From Coleophoma eucalyptorum (lineage: Eukaryota > Ascomycota > Leotiomycetes > Helotiales > Dermateaceae), in the NCBI GenBank assembly GCA_026120035.1, contig JALRME010000001.1:186001-250000 (forward strand): a DNA stretch of 64,000 bases, written 5' to 3'. This document shows positions 9,925 through 21,481 of the stretch, one piece after another. The translations under genes were made by a program, and so were the position numbers. The notes under the pieces were generated by a model. The model ran no database searches. It was not told the DNA's origin and worked only from the letters and a program-made list of their open reading frames with translations. Numbering within the stretch: the stretch's first letter is position 1; every line of letters starts with the position of its first letter.

Positions 9925-12103
9925 ATGTCATCAGAGATATCAGGCACGGGCATTTCATCCAATCCATGTGATGGCTTGTCTAAGAATGTATCACCGCAAG
10001 AAGGAGACTTTTCCTTAACAAAGTGTCAAATAACTACATCCGAAGACAACTCTAGCGAGTCTGACAACGGCTCATTGAGCGAAAAAAGCACCACAACCAT
10101 CGCCACAGAGCCAGAAGAGGGAGTGACGACCATTGAAGACATCTTGGTGAACAGAGCCGATGTTGAACATGTATCTCTTACCGATGCAGACGAGGAAATC
10201 TCCAAAAGAATATATGGCATCTTATGCTCATATTCACCAGCAGCTAGAAAGCCAGTGGACCGAACAACGATTCAAGATATGATCCGCTCTACTGTTGGGA
10301 AAAAGCAACCAATTCACCTGGTTCTTCCTGCATTTCCATTCAAATCACCAAACAATATTGACAAAGTCTTGGGACGGCTTCCTGATATGGGCGAGGAATT
10401 AGCACTCCATGCACTTGACGGTCTTTGCGCCCAAATCGACGAGATTTACCCCGGAACCACATTGAGTATTATTTCTGATGGTCTTGTCTACAATGGTGAG
10501 CAAATTAAACCCCTGTTGTAAAGAGTCAACGCTAATCAGTCACGATCTAAGATTTGCTCGGCGTTCCTGATGAAGACGTTTGGAATTATGGTTCAGCACT
10601 AAGAAAACTTGCAAGAGAGAAGTTTCCACGTATCAAATTTGCACGCCTGAGCAAACTCATCTCAGACGAGTGCCCGGAGCCGCTAACTCGCGAAGATTAT
10701 TTGGAACATGCCGCTTGGTACAGAAGCGAAGTTATTTCCAAGAATCTTCCTAAGGATTTCGATGTGAATCTCGAGATTAAGCACCAAATCAACTCTCTGC
10801 TTACTTATCGCGGATACATCAAGTTCCTGGAAACCGATTTGAAGCATGAGTCCTCACGACAGGGCAAGTCGAAGAGCCAAGTCAAGAAGATGAACGAAAA
10901 AGTCGCGAAGAAAATGATCCACAGAGGAGCAGTAAGCAAGATTTCCTCACTCAAAATGATCAAGCTGACTTTCTCTATCAGGCTTTCGCATTAGCCATCC
11001 AAAAAGCATTCCCTTCCTCCATCCGAATCTCTATTCACGAATCCGAGAGCAAATACAAACTCCCAATATCCCTCTTCTCTGGAGGTCAAGCATATACAAC
11101 TCCATGGCACTGCGTCTGTGCCTTTGAGCTCGATGGATCATGGAGATATGGACACAAGCAGGTTATTACCGGCGATTCCGAGTACGAATTAGTCTCCCAG
11201 GATGGGCGACCATCATATTACCGGAGGAAATCAGATCTTTACTCGTGGGACAACTGTAGCATCGAAGCGACTCCAATTTACCCTTGTGGAATCATGATTA
11301 CACCTACTCAGGCCGATGCTGAATTGTCAATGTCTGTTATAGATATGGGAAAGATTCGAAAGCTTTCGGAGTACAATTCACCTATTGTCCTCAGAGGCTT
11401 CAAAAATACCACCGATCTTCCCCTTTTCACCGCGAAAGCCCGTGAGATGGGTCCTGTAATGCCTTGGAAGTTCGGAGAAATCCTGGTAGTTAAAGATGCA
11501 GGAACTGAAAGCGGCGGACTCAACAATGTTTTGAGCGCAGAGCCAATGCCGATGCACTTTGACGGCAACTTCAAGACAAAGACTATAAAGGATGCAAATG
11601 GAGAGGATAGAATGGTTCCTATGCCACCAAAGTTCCAATGGTTCACTGTCGCCACACCGTCACCAAAGTCTTGCGGTTTCACACTGGTTGCTTCTTCCCG
11701 CATCCTCTTCTCTCTCCTTCCAGAACCCTATACTTTGGAACAGCTACAAAAGCTTACCTGGACCGTCACAACTACCGCATTTAACAACAGTACCATCCCC
11801 AAATTAAACTTGGTAGAGCCTCATCCAACACACCATACACCTTGTCTTCGTTATCACGAGCCATGGCCCTCCACCAAGACAAGATTCGACCCTACCTTTG
11901 TGACGATAGATGGTTTCTCTCCAGAGGAGAGCAAAAAGCTCACTGATACCATCACCGACCTTCTGTATGATAGAAGAGTGTGCTACTATCACGAGTGGGT
12001 TGAGGGAGACTTGATTTTAAGCGATAATGTTAGTATGATGCACACACGAACGGGTTTCACTCCAGGTGCTCCAAGAGAACTATGGCGCATTCACATTGAT
12101 TAG
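9925..12103 (+). CDS. Isocyanide synthase-dioxygenase fusion (DIT1/PvcA + TauD)
   Basis: Model: join(9925..10495,10552..10931,10982..12103), 690 aa. After a Ser/Thr-rich leader of about 85 residues comes a DIT1/PvcA isocyanide synthase domain (about 90-420) with the family segments HLVLPAFPFKSPN, DMGEELAL, ISDGLVYNDLLGVPDE and YGSALRKLA. It is followed by a TauD/TfdA-type Fe(II)/2-oxoglutarate dioxygenase domain (about 440-690) with metal ligands H509-x-D511, a distal His at 671 and a 2-oxoglutarate-binding Arg near 686. Synthases of this family convert an amino-acid alpha-amine into an isonitrile using ribulose-5-phosphate. The fused dioxygenase usually performs decarboxylation/desaturation to a vinyl isonitrile. 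The two-domain order matches the ascomycete ICS-dioxygenase class that includes A. fumigatus XanB. The substrate (Tyr or Trp would be typical) cannot be read here. Confidence 0.93.
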
Positions 12104-12451
12104 CCCCGTTACCTTTGGAATTTTATAGAGCATAGATTGATAGAGCAAGCGCACCATAAGAATCATGTATATTTAGTTTTGGAAAAAAGTTTTCTAGTTG
12201 TACTATTGTCAGTACAAGACCATTTTACTTTGAAGTGAGTTCTGGAACTAGCACCTCGTGTTAACGATAAAAGAAAGTTAAATTAACAAGTAGCTGAAGG
12301 ATACTGTAATAAGCTTTGTATATTCACATACATGTGAGTAAGTAGACTTTTGGGACATGTTATGGTGCGTCAGATTAAATATCAGCATTTGCCTTTTGCC
12401 TTTTCAAGATTAAACGTTATCTGAAACATTATTTGTGATAAATACATCTGT
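12104..12451. other. Intergenic region between convergent genes
   Basis: 348 AT-rich bases between the 3' ends of the isocyanide synthase and the S33 peptidase. They presumably hold both 3' UTRs. No other feature is seen. Confidence 0.4.
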
Positions 12452-14549
12452 TTACCATAGAAGTAAAGTGAAAATGATAGCCGCAATGCTCGCAGCACTG
12501 TTTAGATAGGCTGGCGTGCTCAACTTTGGACTAGCACCTGTCGATGGCGTCGGTGTACTGGTAGAGCTGGCGCTGGTCACCGAGCTAATACTTGAATTTT
12601 GCGATAGTGTTACACCAAACGCACCCGGTTCAATCGAACAGAATACATTCGAACTTGGGAGAACACCGGTCTGAAAGTATGCTGATATATATTGAAATGC
12701 ACAGGAGTTCAGCGGGCCCAGGGAAGTGTGCTAAATTGTTAGTGGATCATTCAAAGTTAACATTGGATGGGAAACGTACTCCAACTCCGCTAATAGTAAG
12801 TAGTCTCGCTCCGGCATAATTTGTTACTGAATTTTGGCCACTGTGGTTGTTAGTTATGATCTAGACAAATCAAAGTTGTTGGAGTTTGGAGACTTACTTT
12901 GAAATTGGAGTCGCTGGATCAACAGTGTTGCTAACAAATAACATTGGGGTCTTGGTAGTTGCACCAAAAGGTCCTTGCCTTTGTCAGCACTTAGATCATT
13001 TTGTATGTAAGATATATTAACAAACCTGAGAAACGGTCTTGGCTAGTGATCTGCCATTTGCTGCACTCGATCCTCAGTACAGACCAAAGTTCTCCCTCAA
13101 TGATGCTTTGGTCCCGTAAAGTTGCGACGTACTGCTCGATATCTGTCAAAGACATGTTAAGGGCGGAACCATCTGCATCCGAACATGCCACAGCGGGATA
13201 CCACTCAGTAGGCTCCGAAAGGCTGATTGGGACGTTCTGAACCGTTGAAAGACGCTCCTCAACTTCGAGCTGTATGCTTTCAAGTGCATCGGCTGAGAAG
13301 TTGGAAATTGCAGCTTCGAGAGATACCAAGACATCTGAAAGGATGGGAAAGAATTCAATCGGGTAATATGTGGACTCATCGAAGAGGGTCTTGAGACTTT
13401 CAAGAGCGGTCTCGATTAGTGGTGCGCTAGTCAAGTTTTGAGCTTCCGCTTGTGTGGCATCGAAGAAGTTAAATGTCTTTTCGAACCGGTTGTATATGTC
13501 ATCCCTTGTAGTGCCAGTATAGTAGGAACAGTTATTGGGCCCCGCAAGATGGCATGAGTCGAAGAAGGAGGCGAATGCTTGGTCGGTGTAATTGAGGGAC
13601 CTTGTACCGAGTCCAGAAAGCCAGGAATCTCCGTCTACCACCCCATCGAGAACGAAACGGCCCACACGGTCCGGAAACATAGATGCAAAGGTTTGTCCAA
13701 GGATTGACCCGTAGCTGAATCCCCAATAGTTGACCAAGGAGAAGTTGCTACTTGTTGCGCTGTCAACGGTGCGAGCGAAAGCATCGGCAATGCTGATCAT
13801 ATCTCGTGCGTTGGTTGCCGAGGTCATGTGGTGGCCAACGCCATTTTCGCCTCCTATCGTGGCTTTACAACTTTCTCCAAGCGTGATTGCGGAGGCAAGT
13901 GTAGAATTCAGGAAGGAGGGGCCAAAGGCTGGGCCAGCAAGCTCTGCACTTCGCCGTTGCGTGGTCGATGTGGCTGAGCAATTGGCAAGAGGTATGCTGC
14001 TGCCAATACCACGAGGGTCGAAAGCAACAATGTCATAGTTAGAACCGACGATAGATTGCAAAAAGCTGCCGTACGTGAGCACCGAATCAACACCAGATAC
14101 TCCAGGTCCACCGGGATTGGTCAAAATCATTCCTGCATATGGCCCGGTTGAACTGTTGGTGCTGGCAGCGAGTTTGATGAGTGGTACAGCGGCTACATTC
14201 TCGGTTGGTTTCAAGTAGTCGAGCGGGACCTAACATGCTAAGCTTGTCGAAATCATAAGTAGCAACTGATGGTTTTACATACACTGAGCATCGCGCACGA
14301 ATATTCCCCTTCGCATGGAAACCATGTGAGATTTTGGTTGGGAGTGATCTACAACAGAAAGGGTTACTTTATGGTCTGAAAACACTCATTGCTCCTATCA
14401 ACGTAACACTGTAGATGAGTCTTCGAACTAACCTCTGAGAACGTGTACTGTTTTGTCAAATTTTGCGTCCGTGTAGTAATCATGGAAGCAGAAGCAACAG
14501 AATAGATCGCATATTGGATCATGGGGATTTTAAGTACGGTGATCTTCAT
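12452..14549 (-). CDS. Secreted S33-family peptidase (tripeptidyl aminopeptidase-like) with GPI-like tail
   Basis: Model: complement(join(12452..12730,12780..12840,12898..12973,13026..14229,14283..14348,14433..14549)), 600 aa. A hydrophobic N-terminus (MKITVLKIPMIQYAIYSVAS) looks like a signal peptide. The alpha/beta-hydrolase domain shows NPGGPGVSG (oxyanion region), FDPRGIGSS and the nucleophile elbow GFSYGS (Ser at about 233). The C-terminal TAP-like domain supplies the Asp in SNTVDPATP (about 481) and the His in GHTSL (about 509), so the triad is complete. The last exon ends in a Ser/Thr-rich stretch and a hydrophobic tail (IAAIIFTLLLW), consistent with a GPI signal. There are many N-glycosylation sites. 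It would trim peptides outside the cell. It lies inside the probable cluster, but a biosynthetic role is not evident. Confidence 0.88.
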
Positions 14550-15335
14550 GGTGGCTTCTGGTGATGTCTTGATCTGGAGTTAAAAATATTGTTAAAACTC
14601 ATAAGGCAGGACGGTGCTTTTTATATGTGTTAGATGTGTGCGATCTGATGACACGGATGACGACTGATTTAAATAGCTCCCGGATGTTAAAGTGAGAAAC
14701 TACAAAAGATCAAGGCACAGCGCATTTTCAAGGCCATGTTTGGAAGACTTTTGGAATTGTTGCGTTCAGAAAAGAAAAGTTAGTAGCATGGGTATGGAAT
14801 TCCCAGGTGAGAACAAGTCAGCCTCATCAACTGAACCCCAGGATCGTACGCAATACCCAATCACACCTACAACTCGCTTCCACGTTCCGTATAGCTGAAA
14901 TCTCCGCACAACAACTCCAGCAGTTAATTCCAGTAGGCAGAAATCGTGAGAAACGTGCAGGACAAGTATAGCAATGATAGCTCCTGCGCCGCAGACCGAC
15001 ACTGTGCTGTGAACGGGGATGTTACGAACTGGCGAATCATGTCGGCCTTTCGCTTGAGTTTCCCTCGAGTTTCCCTCAACCCCCTGGGCAGCAAATGCGG
15101 GGCCGACGACGGGTCAGCTAAGCTTTGCTGACCGAAGTAGGTGGGCTCGGCTCGTCAGCCAGCTCTACTTTAAGCCGCAGCATTGACGCCGCATTTCTCC
15201 ATGTCAGCATTTACGATGCTTACATACTTGGCTATAAACATATGAACTCCCCTTTGACTGCAACGAATGCGAGGCACGGCGCATATTGGATGCTTCGTAC
15301 TACCGGCTAATCCTCGCTCAAGATCGTTTGACCCC
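14550..15335. other. Intergenic region between divergent genes
   Basis: 786 bases between the S33 peptidase start and the first Zn2Cys6 regulator. Short frames at 14692-15131 on both strands look like chance. A GAGTTTCCCTC direct repeat lies at about 15055-15076. No gene is supported. Confidence 0.4.
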
Positions 15336-17357
15336 ATGGCTTCCCGTAACCCTATAAACTACCCCACCATAGTCCCACAGAGCCTGCCATCGCGAAGTCC
15401 TTCGGGATGGACGTCTCTGAGCCTACCAGGTACTGGACTGAGGGGTGCCAAGGTGACTGCCCAGCCTGAGCCCAAACCAGAGGCCATTATTCGAAGAAGA
15501 AGGAAGAACTCCAAAGTCAGAACAGGCTGTCTTACATGGTAGGCCAAAGGCTCGTGATGTACATGGAAATGCTAATGAATGCTTGTAGCAAGTTAGTACT
15601 CGTTAACACAAGATTCTTATGCAAGTATGCGACCTGACAAGCCTATTTCTAGAACCCGACGAGTGAAATGCGACGAAACTAAGCCGGAGTGCTTGAAATG
15701 CACAAACACTGGCAGGAAATGCGATGGGTACCCTCATCTTGTTGCTTCGGTTCGGAATACCAGCCATGTACCTGGCAAATTAGCAACCCTTGATTCAGCT
15801 TCAACCCATGAATCTCCAACACCAGTGTCGGGGCTTCATAGTGCCGACCCTATTCTTCTTCGTCATTCTCTGTTGGATTTTCAAGGAACTCAAATTGAGC
15901 ATCGATACTTGGACTTCTTCCACAGCCAGACTGCACCATCGTTGGGCGGGCAGTTTGATGCTTACTTCTGGACTACGATTGTTCCACAGATTGGGTGCTC
16001 AGAGGCCAGTGTTCGACATGCAATGATTGCACTAGGCTCACTCCATGAGAATTTTAGCTCAGAAACTGTGGTTATGAGCGATGCAGGTACAGAATTTGCT
16101 TTTATCCTTTTTCTTCCGCACATTTTATTTTGAGATTATTTCGATGAGAGATTGAACATGTTGAATGAGATCCACAAGACTGAAAGTTAGACTTACCATA
16201 TCTTATACTATACAGGACCCCAATTCGCGCTTCGCCAATACAACAAAGCCATAAAAGATCTGACATCTTGTAAAAAGCTAGGAGACGAAAACGTCACAAG
16301 TGTTTTAACAACATGCATTCTCTTCGTCTGCCTTGACTTTCTCCGAGGCGACCTAAAACAGGCAGTCGATCATATCACCGGTGGTATTCAAATTTTAAAA
16401 TCACAGCGACCACCGACTTCCCAGGGCCTCAGTTCTAAAGCTCCGACATCATTTGAGACCAACCTCACTGAAATATTCTCTCGCCTAATTGTTCAAGCCA
16501 ATCTATGCGGATACACAATTCCATCCCTTGAACCTGCATCTGGTGACGCCACTTCAGATCCCGAAGCTCTGCATGCTCCGTTTATAACGATTGCCGACGC
16601 ACGAAAATCTCTAAATGATATAATGGTTTCAGCTATGCCATATATTCAAGCATGTATGGGCCTTAAATTCCAGCCAGACAAAGAGCGCCTCGAGACACTC
16701 AAGGCCACACGCGAAAGTCTTTTAAAACAACTCGACGGGTGGAAGACACGGATGGATCTATTCATTGCTAAAAACTACCCGGATGGAAAACATGATCTTT
16801 CAGGTATATATATATTATTTATCGCTTATCACAATAGCGCCATCTGGACGAAAACTGCTATATATGAGCAGGAATGTGCTTGGGACAGCCACTTAGCATG
16901 TTTCAAAGATATGGTATCGCTAGGTAGATCGGTGATTAACAACTATAGCAATGTGACCCGTAAAGGGCCGTATAGTCTAGTCGGCCTACCACGAAGGTCA
17001 AAGCGGCCATTGTGGCGAGATGCCATCACCTTTGAAATGGGTATTCTCCCTCATCTATACTTCACGGCCGTCCGATGTCGGGACCCAAATATGCGCCGGG
17101 AAGCGATTGAGCTTCTTGGATTGGCACGCCCCCGAAGAGAAGGCTTTTGGGATGCACGCACCCTGATAAAGGTTTCCAAACGAGTGGTTGAAATTGAGGA
17201 AGACGGCCTTTCAGGAGGAGGGCTGCCGGTGGAAGAAAAACGCGTACATGATACTTATATTATGGATAGCTTCCAGGGCAGTACTCGTATGCAGAAAGTG
17301 GTTATAATAATGAAGCGTCAGGGCGAGTGGACTTTTGAAGAAGAGGTGATACCTTAG
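15336..17357 (+). CDS. Zn2Cys6 transcription factor (cluster regulator candidate)
   Basis: Model: join(15336..15538,15589..15591,15653..16086,16216..17357), 593 aa. A basic leader (RRRRKNSKVR) precedes the zinc cluster GCLTCKTRRVKC-DETKPECLKC-TNTGRKCDGY at about residues 62-93, with all six Cys spaced as in the family. The middle-to-C-terminal part is the fungal C6-associated region (QFALRQYNKAI, CILFVCLDFLRGD). The intron at the zinc cluster is odd: only a three-base exon (CAA) between two normal-sized introns (50 and 61 nt) restores the TGC AAA codons. A direct join would give a stop. An in-frame ATG at 15267 is an alternative start. By position it could control the isocyanide synthase cluster. 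Confidence 0.85.
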
Positions 17358-17645
17358 TATGCCTTTTGCTTGACCGGAGAGAAGGATAGCTTGGGTCACG
17401 TCAGAAAAATAGCACTTTCCTACGAAACTTGACTGTTCTTTTCAAATTTATGGGTGACTGCCGATGTCGAGGACAGGATATTGGCACGAAAGATTGATCT
17501 AAGTAGCACTATTTTCTCACTGCTTTCCTTCAAGTCAAGCCAAGTATGTCGTTTGAGTAAGGCTTGCTTAACCCCCAACCCCCATCATTTCCCCACTTCT
17601 TCCTGTACAACTTGGTAGGAATTAAATGCGCTTGAATGATACCGA

Positions 17646-18840
17646 CTACTGAATCGTTTTGGCGTCGGCTGCGGCCGCGTACTTATCAAGCAATTTGTGG
17701 AGTACCACAGCCTCATTGAAGTCGGTATAGTTCTCTTTCCGACCTTCAGCAAAGGCACGATAGACTGCAGCGACATTCTTTCCAATATCAGGGATCTTGT
17801 CAAAATAGGCTGGGTTCTCATCCCATGCAACTTCCTCAGTCTTTCCCTGCTGCCCTATAGTGACTTTGATTTTCTTTCCATCCGGAGAACCTTGCCACTG
17901 TGCGTTCGGAGCTGTGACTTCAACCTCACCTTCAGTCCCTGTGATGATCCATCGATACCCAATAGAGTCCGCGGTCACGCTATTAGACATCCGAGCGCTC
18001 ACGGACGCTACCGCACCGGACTTTAAAATACCCTGCAGAAGAACCTGGTCAGGGCTTGTACGGGGATATACCGGATCAACCACTTGACCAGTAGCCATGT
18101 CCACAAGAGCAACGGTGTTGAATTTGGTCTCCAAAATAGAACTGAATGTTGAGAACTCCCCAAATATATGAAGAAAGCTCTCGTAGACTGGACACAAGAT
18201 TAGCAAGTGAAGAGGCGGAAGAATATTGGTCATACTGACAATGTGCGAAGCTAATCTTGTAAATGTTACCCGCGCTCTCTTTCTTGACGTACCATTCCAT
18301 CCCAGCCAACCACTTATCAAATGCAAAACCTGCGTTGAGAACAGCAACGACATGTACTGCAACCACGTTTCCGATCTTTCCACTCGAAATAAGCTCCTTG
18401 AGCTTGATTGTCGCCGGGTCTGCTCGACCTTGAGTCCCCACAATGGTTTTCACATTCTTGGATGACGCAAGTTTAGCAAGCTCTTCCGCTTGAGCTGTAC
18501 TGGCTGCCAGAGGCCACTCCACATACACATTTTTCCCTGCCAACAAAGCTGGTTTGGCTAAGGTGTAATGTGCGTCGACCATCACACAAATGACCACCAG
18601 ATCGACCTCCGGATCCTGAGCGATATCTTCGGGTGAGCCATAAGCTTTAACATGAGATCCGAGTTTATGATGCTCGATTGAAACCTGAGCAGATTCTACT
18701 GTAGAGTTCGCTACAGCGACAACCTCGTATTGCGGAGATGCAAGAAGAGCTGGGAGATGGGCATTTGCTCCCCAACCACCAAATACAATGGGACTTGTAC
18801 TGAGCCCAATAATTCCGACTTTGATGGTAGATTGAGACAT
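17646..18840 (-). CDS. Gfo/Idh/MocA oxidoreductase, Gal80-like
   Basis: Model: complement(join(17646..18187,18240..18840)), 380 aa. The 52-nt intron has a GTCAGT donor. The N-terminal NAD(P)-binding Rossmann region starts KVGIIGLS and shows GWGANAHLPALL, then DLVVICVMVDAHY and the EKPLA-type motif as VEWPLAAS. In that motif the usual EKP lysine, which is catalytic in many dehydrogenase members, is replaced by Trp. This Trp-containing form and the GW-x-AHLPAL start are features of the Gal80-like regulatory branch. A regulatory or sensing role is therefore as likely as catalysis. It is divergent (397 bases) from the second Zn2Cys6 gene and convergent with the first. Confidence 0.85.
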
Positions 18841-19237
18841 TGTGGAATACAATTTCGCTTATAGAAGATTTGAGAGAAATGAAGAGGTTGTAGAATGAGG
18901 GATGCAGGAGAGAAGGTAGAGATGTAAGTTATATAATCTTCAACGTAGACCTTGTATACATCGAAAATCGAAGTCTGCACTCCAATGATTACAAGCATGA
19001 ATGATCATTACCAACTTACAAACCCAAAACCAAACACCTCTCTGGTCTCACTCCATTTCTAACGTTGTACTACGGAGGCATAGGGAGGAAGACCAGAATA
19101 GGTTTAGTCTCCGGGTCATGTGAGCCGGACGCCAGACCAATTCGGTACACTTTAGTGCTTGCTTATCCGTTGACTTTCGCCGTCATTTCTTCACAGCTCC
19201 CTGCTAAGTTACAAGAAACGACGCCTGTATATCTATC
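18841..19237. promoter_or_regulatory. Divergent promoter region, Gal80-like / Zn2Cys6
   Basis: 397 bases shared by two divergent genes. A CCGGGTCATGTGAGCCGGA segment at about 19111-19130 contains spaced CCGG half-sites around CATGTG. No ORF of note is present. Confidence 0.35.
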
Positions 19238-20989
19238 ATGAGTATGCTGCCATCACGGAAAAGGGCATGTGCTCAATGCAGGCTAGCAAAGACTCGTTGC
19301 AGTTTATCCTTACCACGGTGTTCGCGATGTCAAACCCGAGGAATCTGCTGTGATTACAAAGACTCGTCAATAGCTCATGAAACAGGTGGAACATTGTCCG
19401 GCACCATTTATGAAGTTAGCTGACAACCCATAAGAACAGCAATTAGAAGATTCGCAAATTCTCCGGAATCTGTTACCGGATATTGCCCCACTTACTCCGA
19501 TTCCTTCTACAGGGAGACAGGAAGTTGTGAACTTCGATTCTTTGTCATCTATGCATGTTAGATCTCCAATTAGGGAAATTGATTGGGTTAATGCAATAGA
19601 ATCCTCGTGTACACCACAGACAGTTCATTGTGGGCAACTTCTCGCGGAAAACTTTAGGGATGAAGAGTTTAGCATGCTAGAGGATACTTTTTGGACCAAT
19701 GATACTGCACTCAATGGCTCGAATACTATCTGCTCCCGGGCACAAATATACCAAAAGCCGTTTATTCCCAATTTCGGACTTCCGAGCGATTCTCCTGGCT
19801 GTACCGATGTGTGCGAGCTGGATGAGGCACCTACTTACCTAAATATTTGTTCATCACTGCCACCATACTGGGTCCAGATCTTGCCAGTATTCAAGGAGCT
19901 TCCCAATGTTCTTACAAAGAAGTCTATGAGCACGGTCCGATCTACACTTAAGATAAACTCTATTACGAGTACACTTGAATCCTACCCGAGGATGATGACA
20001 GCCTCTATTATACCGCCATTTATCCACTACCAATTCTCCAAATCGGCTTATTATCCGAACAACTCGAAAAACTTTGAGTTTCGTTACTCGCCGTTAGTCC
20101 ACTGTGAGGCTTTAATGGTAATGATTTATAAAATAACACCAACAAGCCAAAAGTTTGTGCTCGAGCACCTTCTTTCAGAGGTGCAGACGCTACATAGCGA
20201 GGTTAGTGAGCCGTGCCCTCTTCGCAACATAATCGTCTTAATAAGGCCCATTATTTGTGCTAAACTAAGGATTCTAGCGCTTTGAATATAATCAGGCTAT
20301 GCTTGTGGCTTCAGTGCAGGCACTCACACTTTACATTATCGCTCTTGCTTCAATTGGCAACCCCTCTGCAGAAATTGGAGCGATTCTACTTACAGCCCTC
20401 CTAGTAAGTGTCACTTCTGGTCCAATTACTTGACCTTGGAATGATTGTTTTCATGGCTAATGACTTTCTGTAGGATATATATGCCGTTTTAAGTATAAAA
20501 ATAGGCTGGACCGAAAGAAAGCCTGAAGGAGTGCTGCCAGAATGGCAGGACTGGATCATATATGAAAGTACAATAAGGTCAGTCAAACGTACCAGTATTG
20601 CATGTTCTTATATTTTACTATTCTAACATTATTTCGAGGATAGAGCGTTCGCACTTCTTTCGATAAGTGAAAAAGTCTTGAATCTAGACCTTGCCTACGT
20701 GCACTCTCTCATCCACATCCCAAAGGCTTATTGTACAGGCTTTGATAATGCTCAGCTGCTATGTATAAGAGAACTGTGGGAGGCAAAGACAGAGGCTGAA
20801 TGGTGTAACAAGTACCTAGAGTACTATGCTAGTAGGAGGAGTAAAAAGGCATTGACCTTTGGTTTGCTTATGAGCTTGGATGAAATGCCCAAGGACCGTG
20901 ATAGAGCTGCGACGATGGAAGATTTGCAGTATTGGAGTAAGAATACAGATGATTTTGGCAAGTTAGTCCTGTATACATTAGTTGACTAA
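19238..20989 (+). CDS. Zn2Cys6 transcription factor
   Basis: Model: join(19238..19385,19447..20201,20278..20403,20474..20577,20644..20989), 492 aa. The zinc cluster is at the extreme N-terminus (residues about 9-38: CAQCRLAKTRC, then CSRCQTRGICC). The rest is a helical region without DNA-binding features, as is usual in regulators attached to secondary-metabolite clusters. The first intron uses a weaker GTGGAA donor; it is chosen because it gives the only frame-preserving join to the long second exon. It is divergent from the Gal80-like gene. With the first C6 regulator it gives two candidate regulators on one side of the synthase. Confidence 0.8.
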
Positions 20990-21481
20990 TATTATCAAGA
21001 TCATTTTTTAAGTTTAAGTAGTGGCATGATTTTGACAATGGATCCTGATGCGGAGCCGTAGAAGATGGTCCCGGGGAATCTACGTCCTGTTTGACTTCTA
21101 TGGAAGAGGATCCGCCACTCAGGATCATTTCAATATCAGTGAGGTCAGTTAGCGGAAGAGGCGTCCACAGCGAAGATAATTCAAGGTAAAAACTATTCAT
21201 GCAGCTCTGCCTCAACTATGAGCTAGCTCCCTTTGTGTTCTCTGTACGACGAAAGCCTACTGCAGCATCTAGGCCAACGCAAAACGACACATGAAGAAAA
21301 TACAGCATATTACTTGCTAGGTGTTATCAAGATACAGCAAAACAATCTGCCTATTCCACTCTCTGTCCAATCTTGACTTGATATTCTTAGATTTGAGAGT
21401 TGATAATATCGATTTCTGCACATATGATTACTATGATTTCTATCCAGCTTTCTCAGTGATGCCAAAAATGGTGATTAACCA
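20990..21481. other. Intergenic region between convergent genes
   Basis: 492 bases between the second C6 gene and the dynamin-like gene. I see nothing beyond the expected 3' UTR sequence. Confidence 0.4.

Noticed and set aside
18226..18465. Plus-strand ORF over the Gal80-like gene
   Set aside because: It is an antisense shadow of a gene with strong family motifs.
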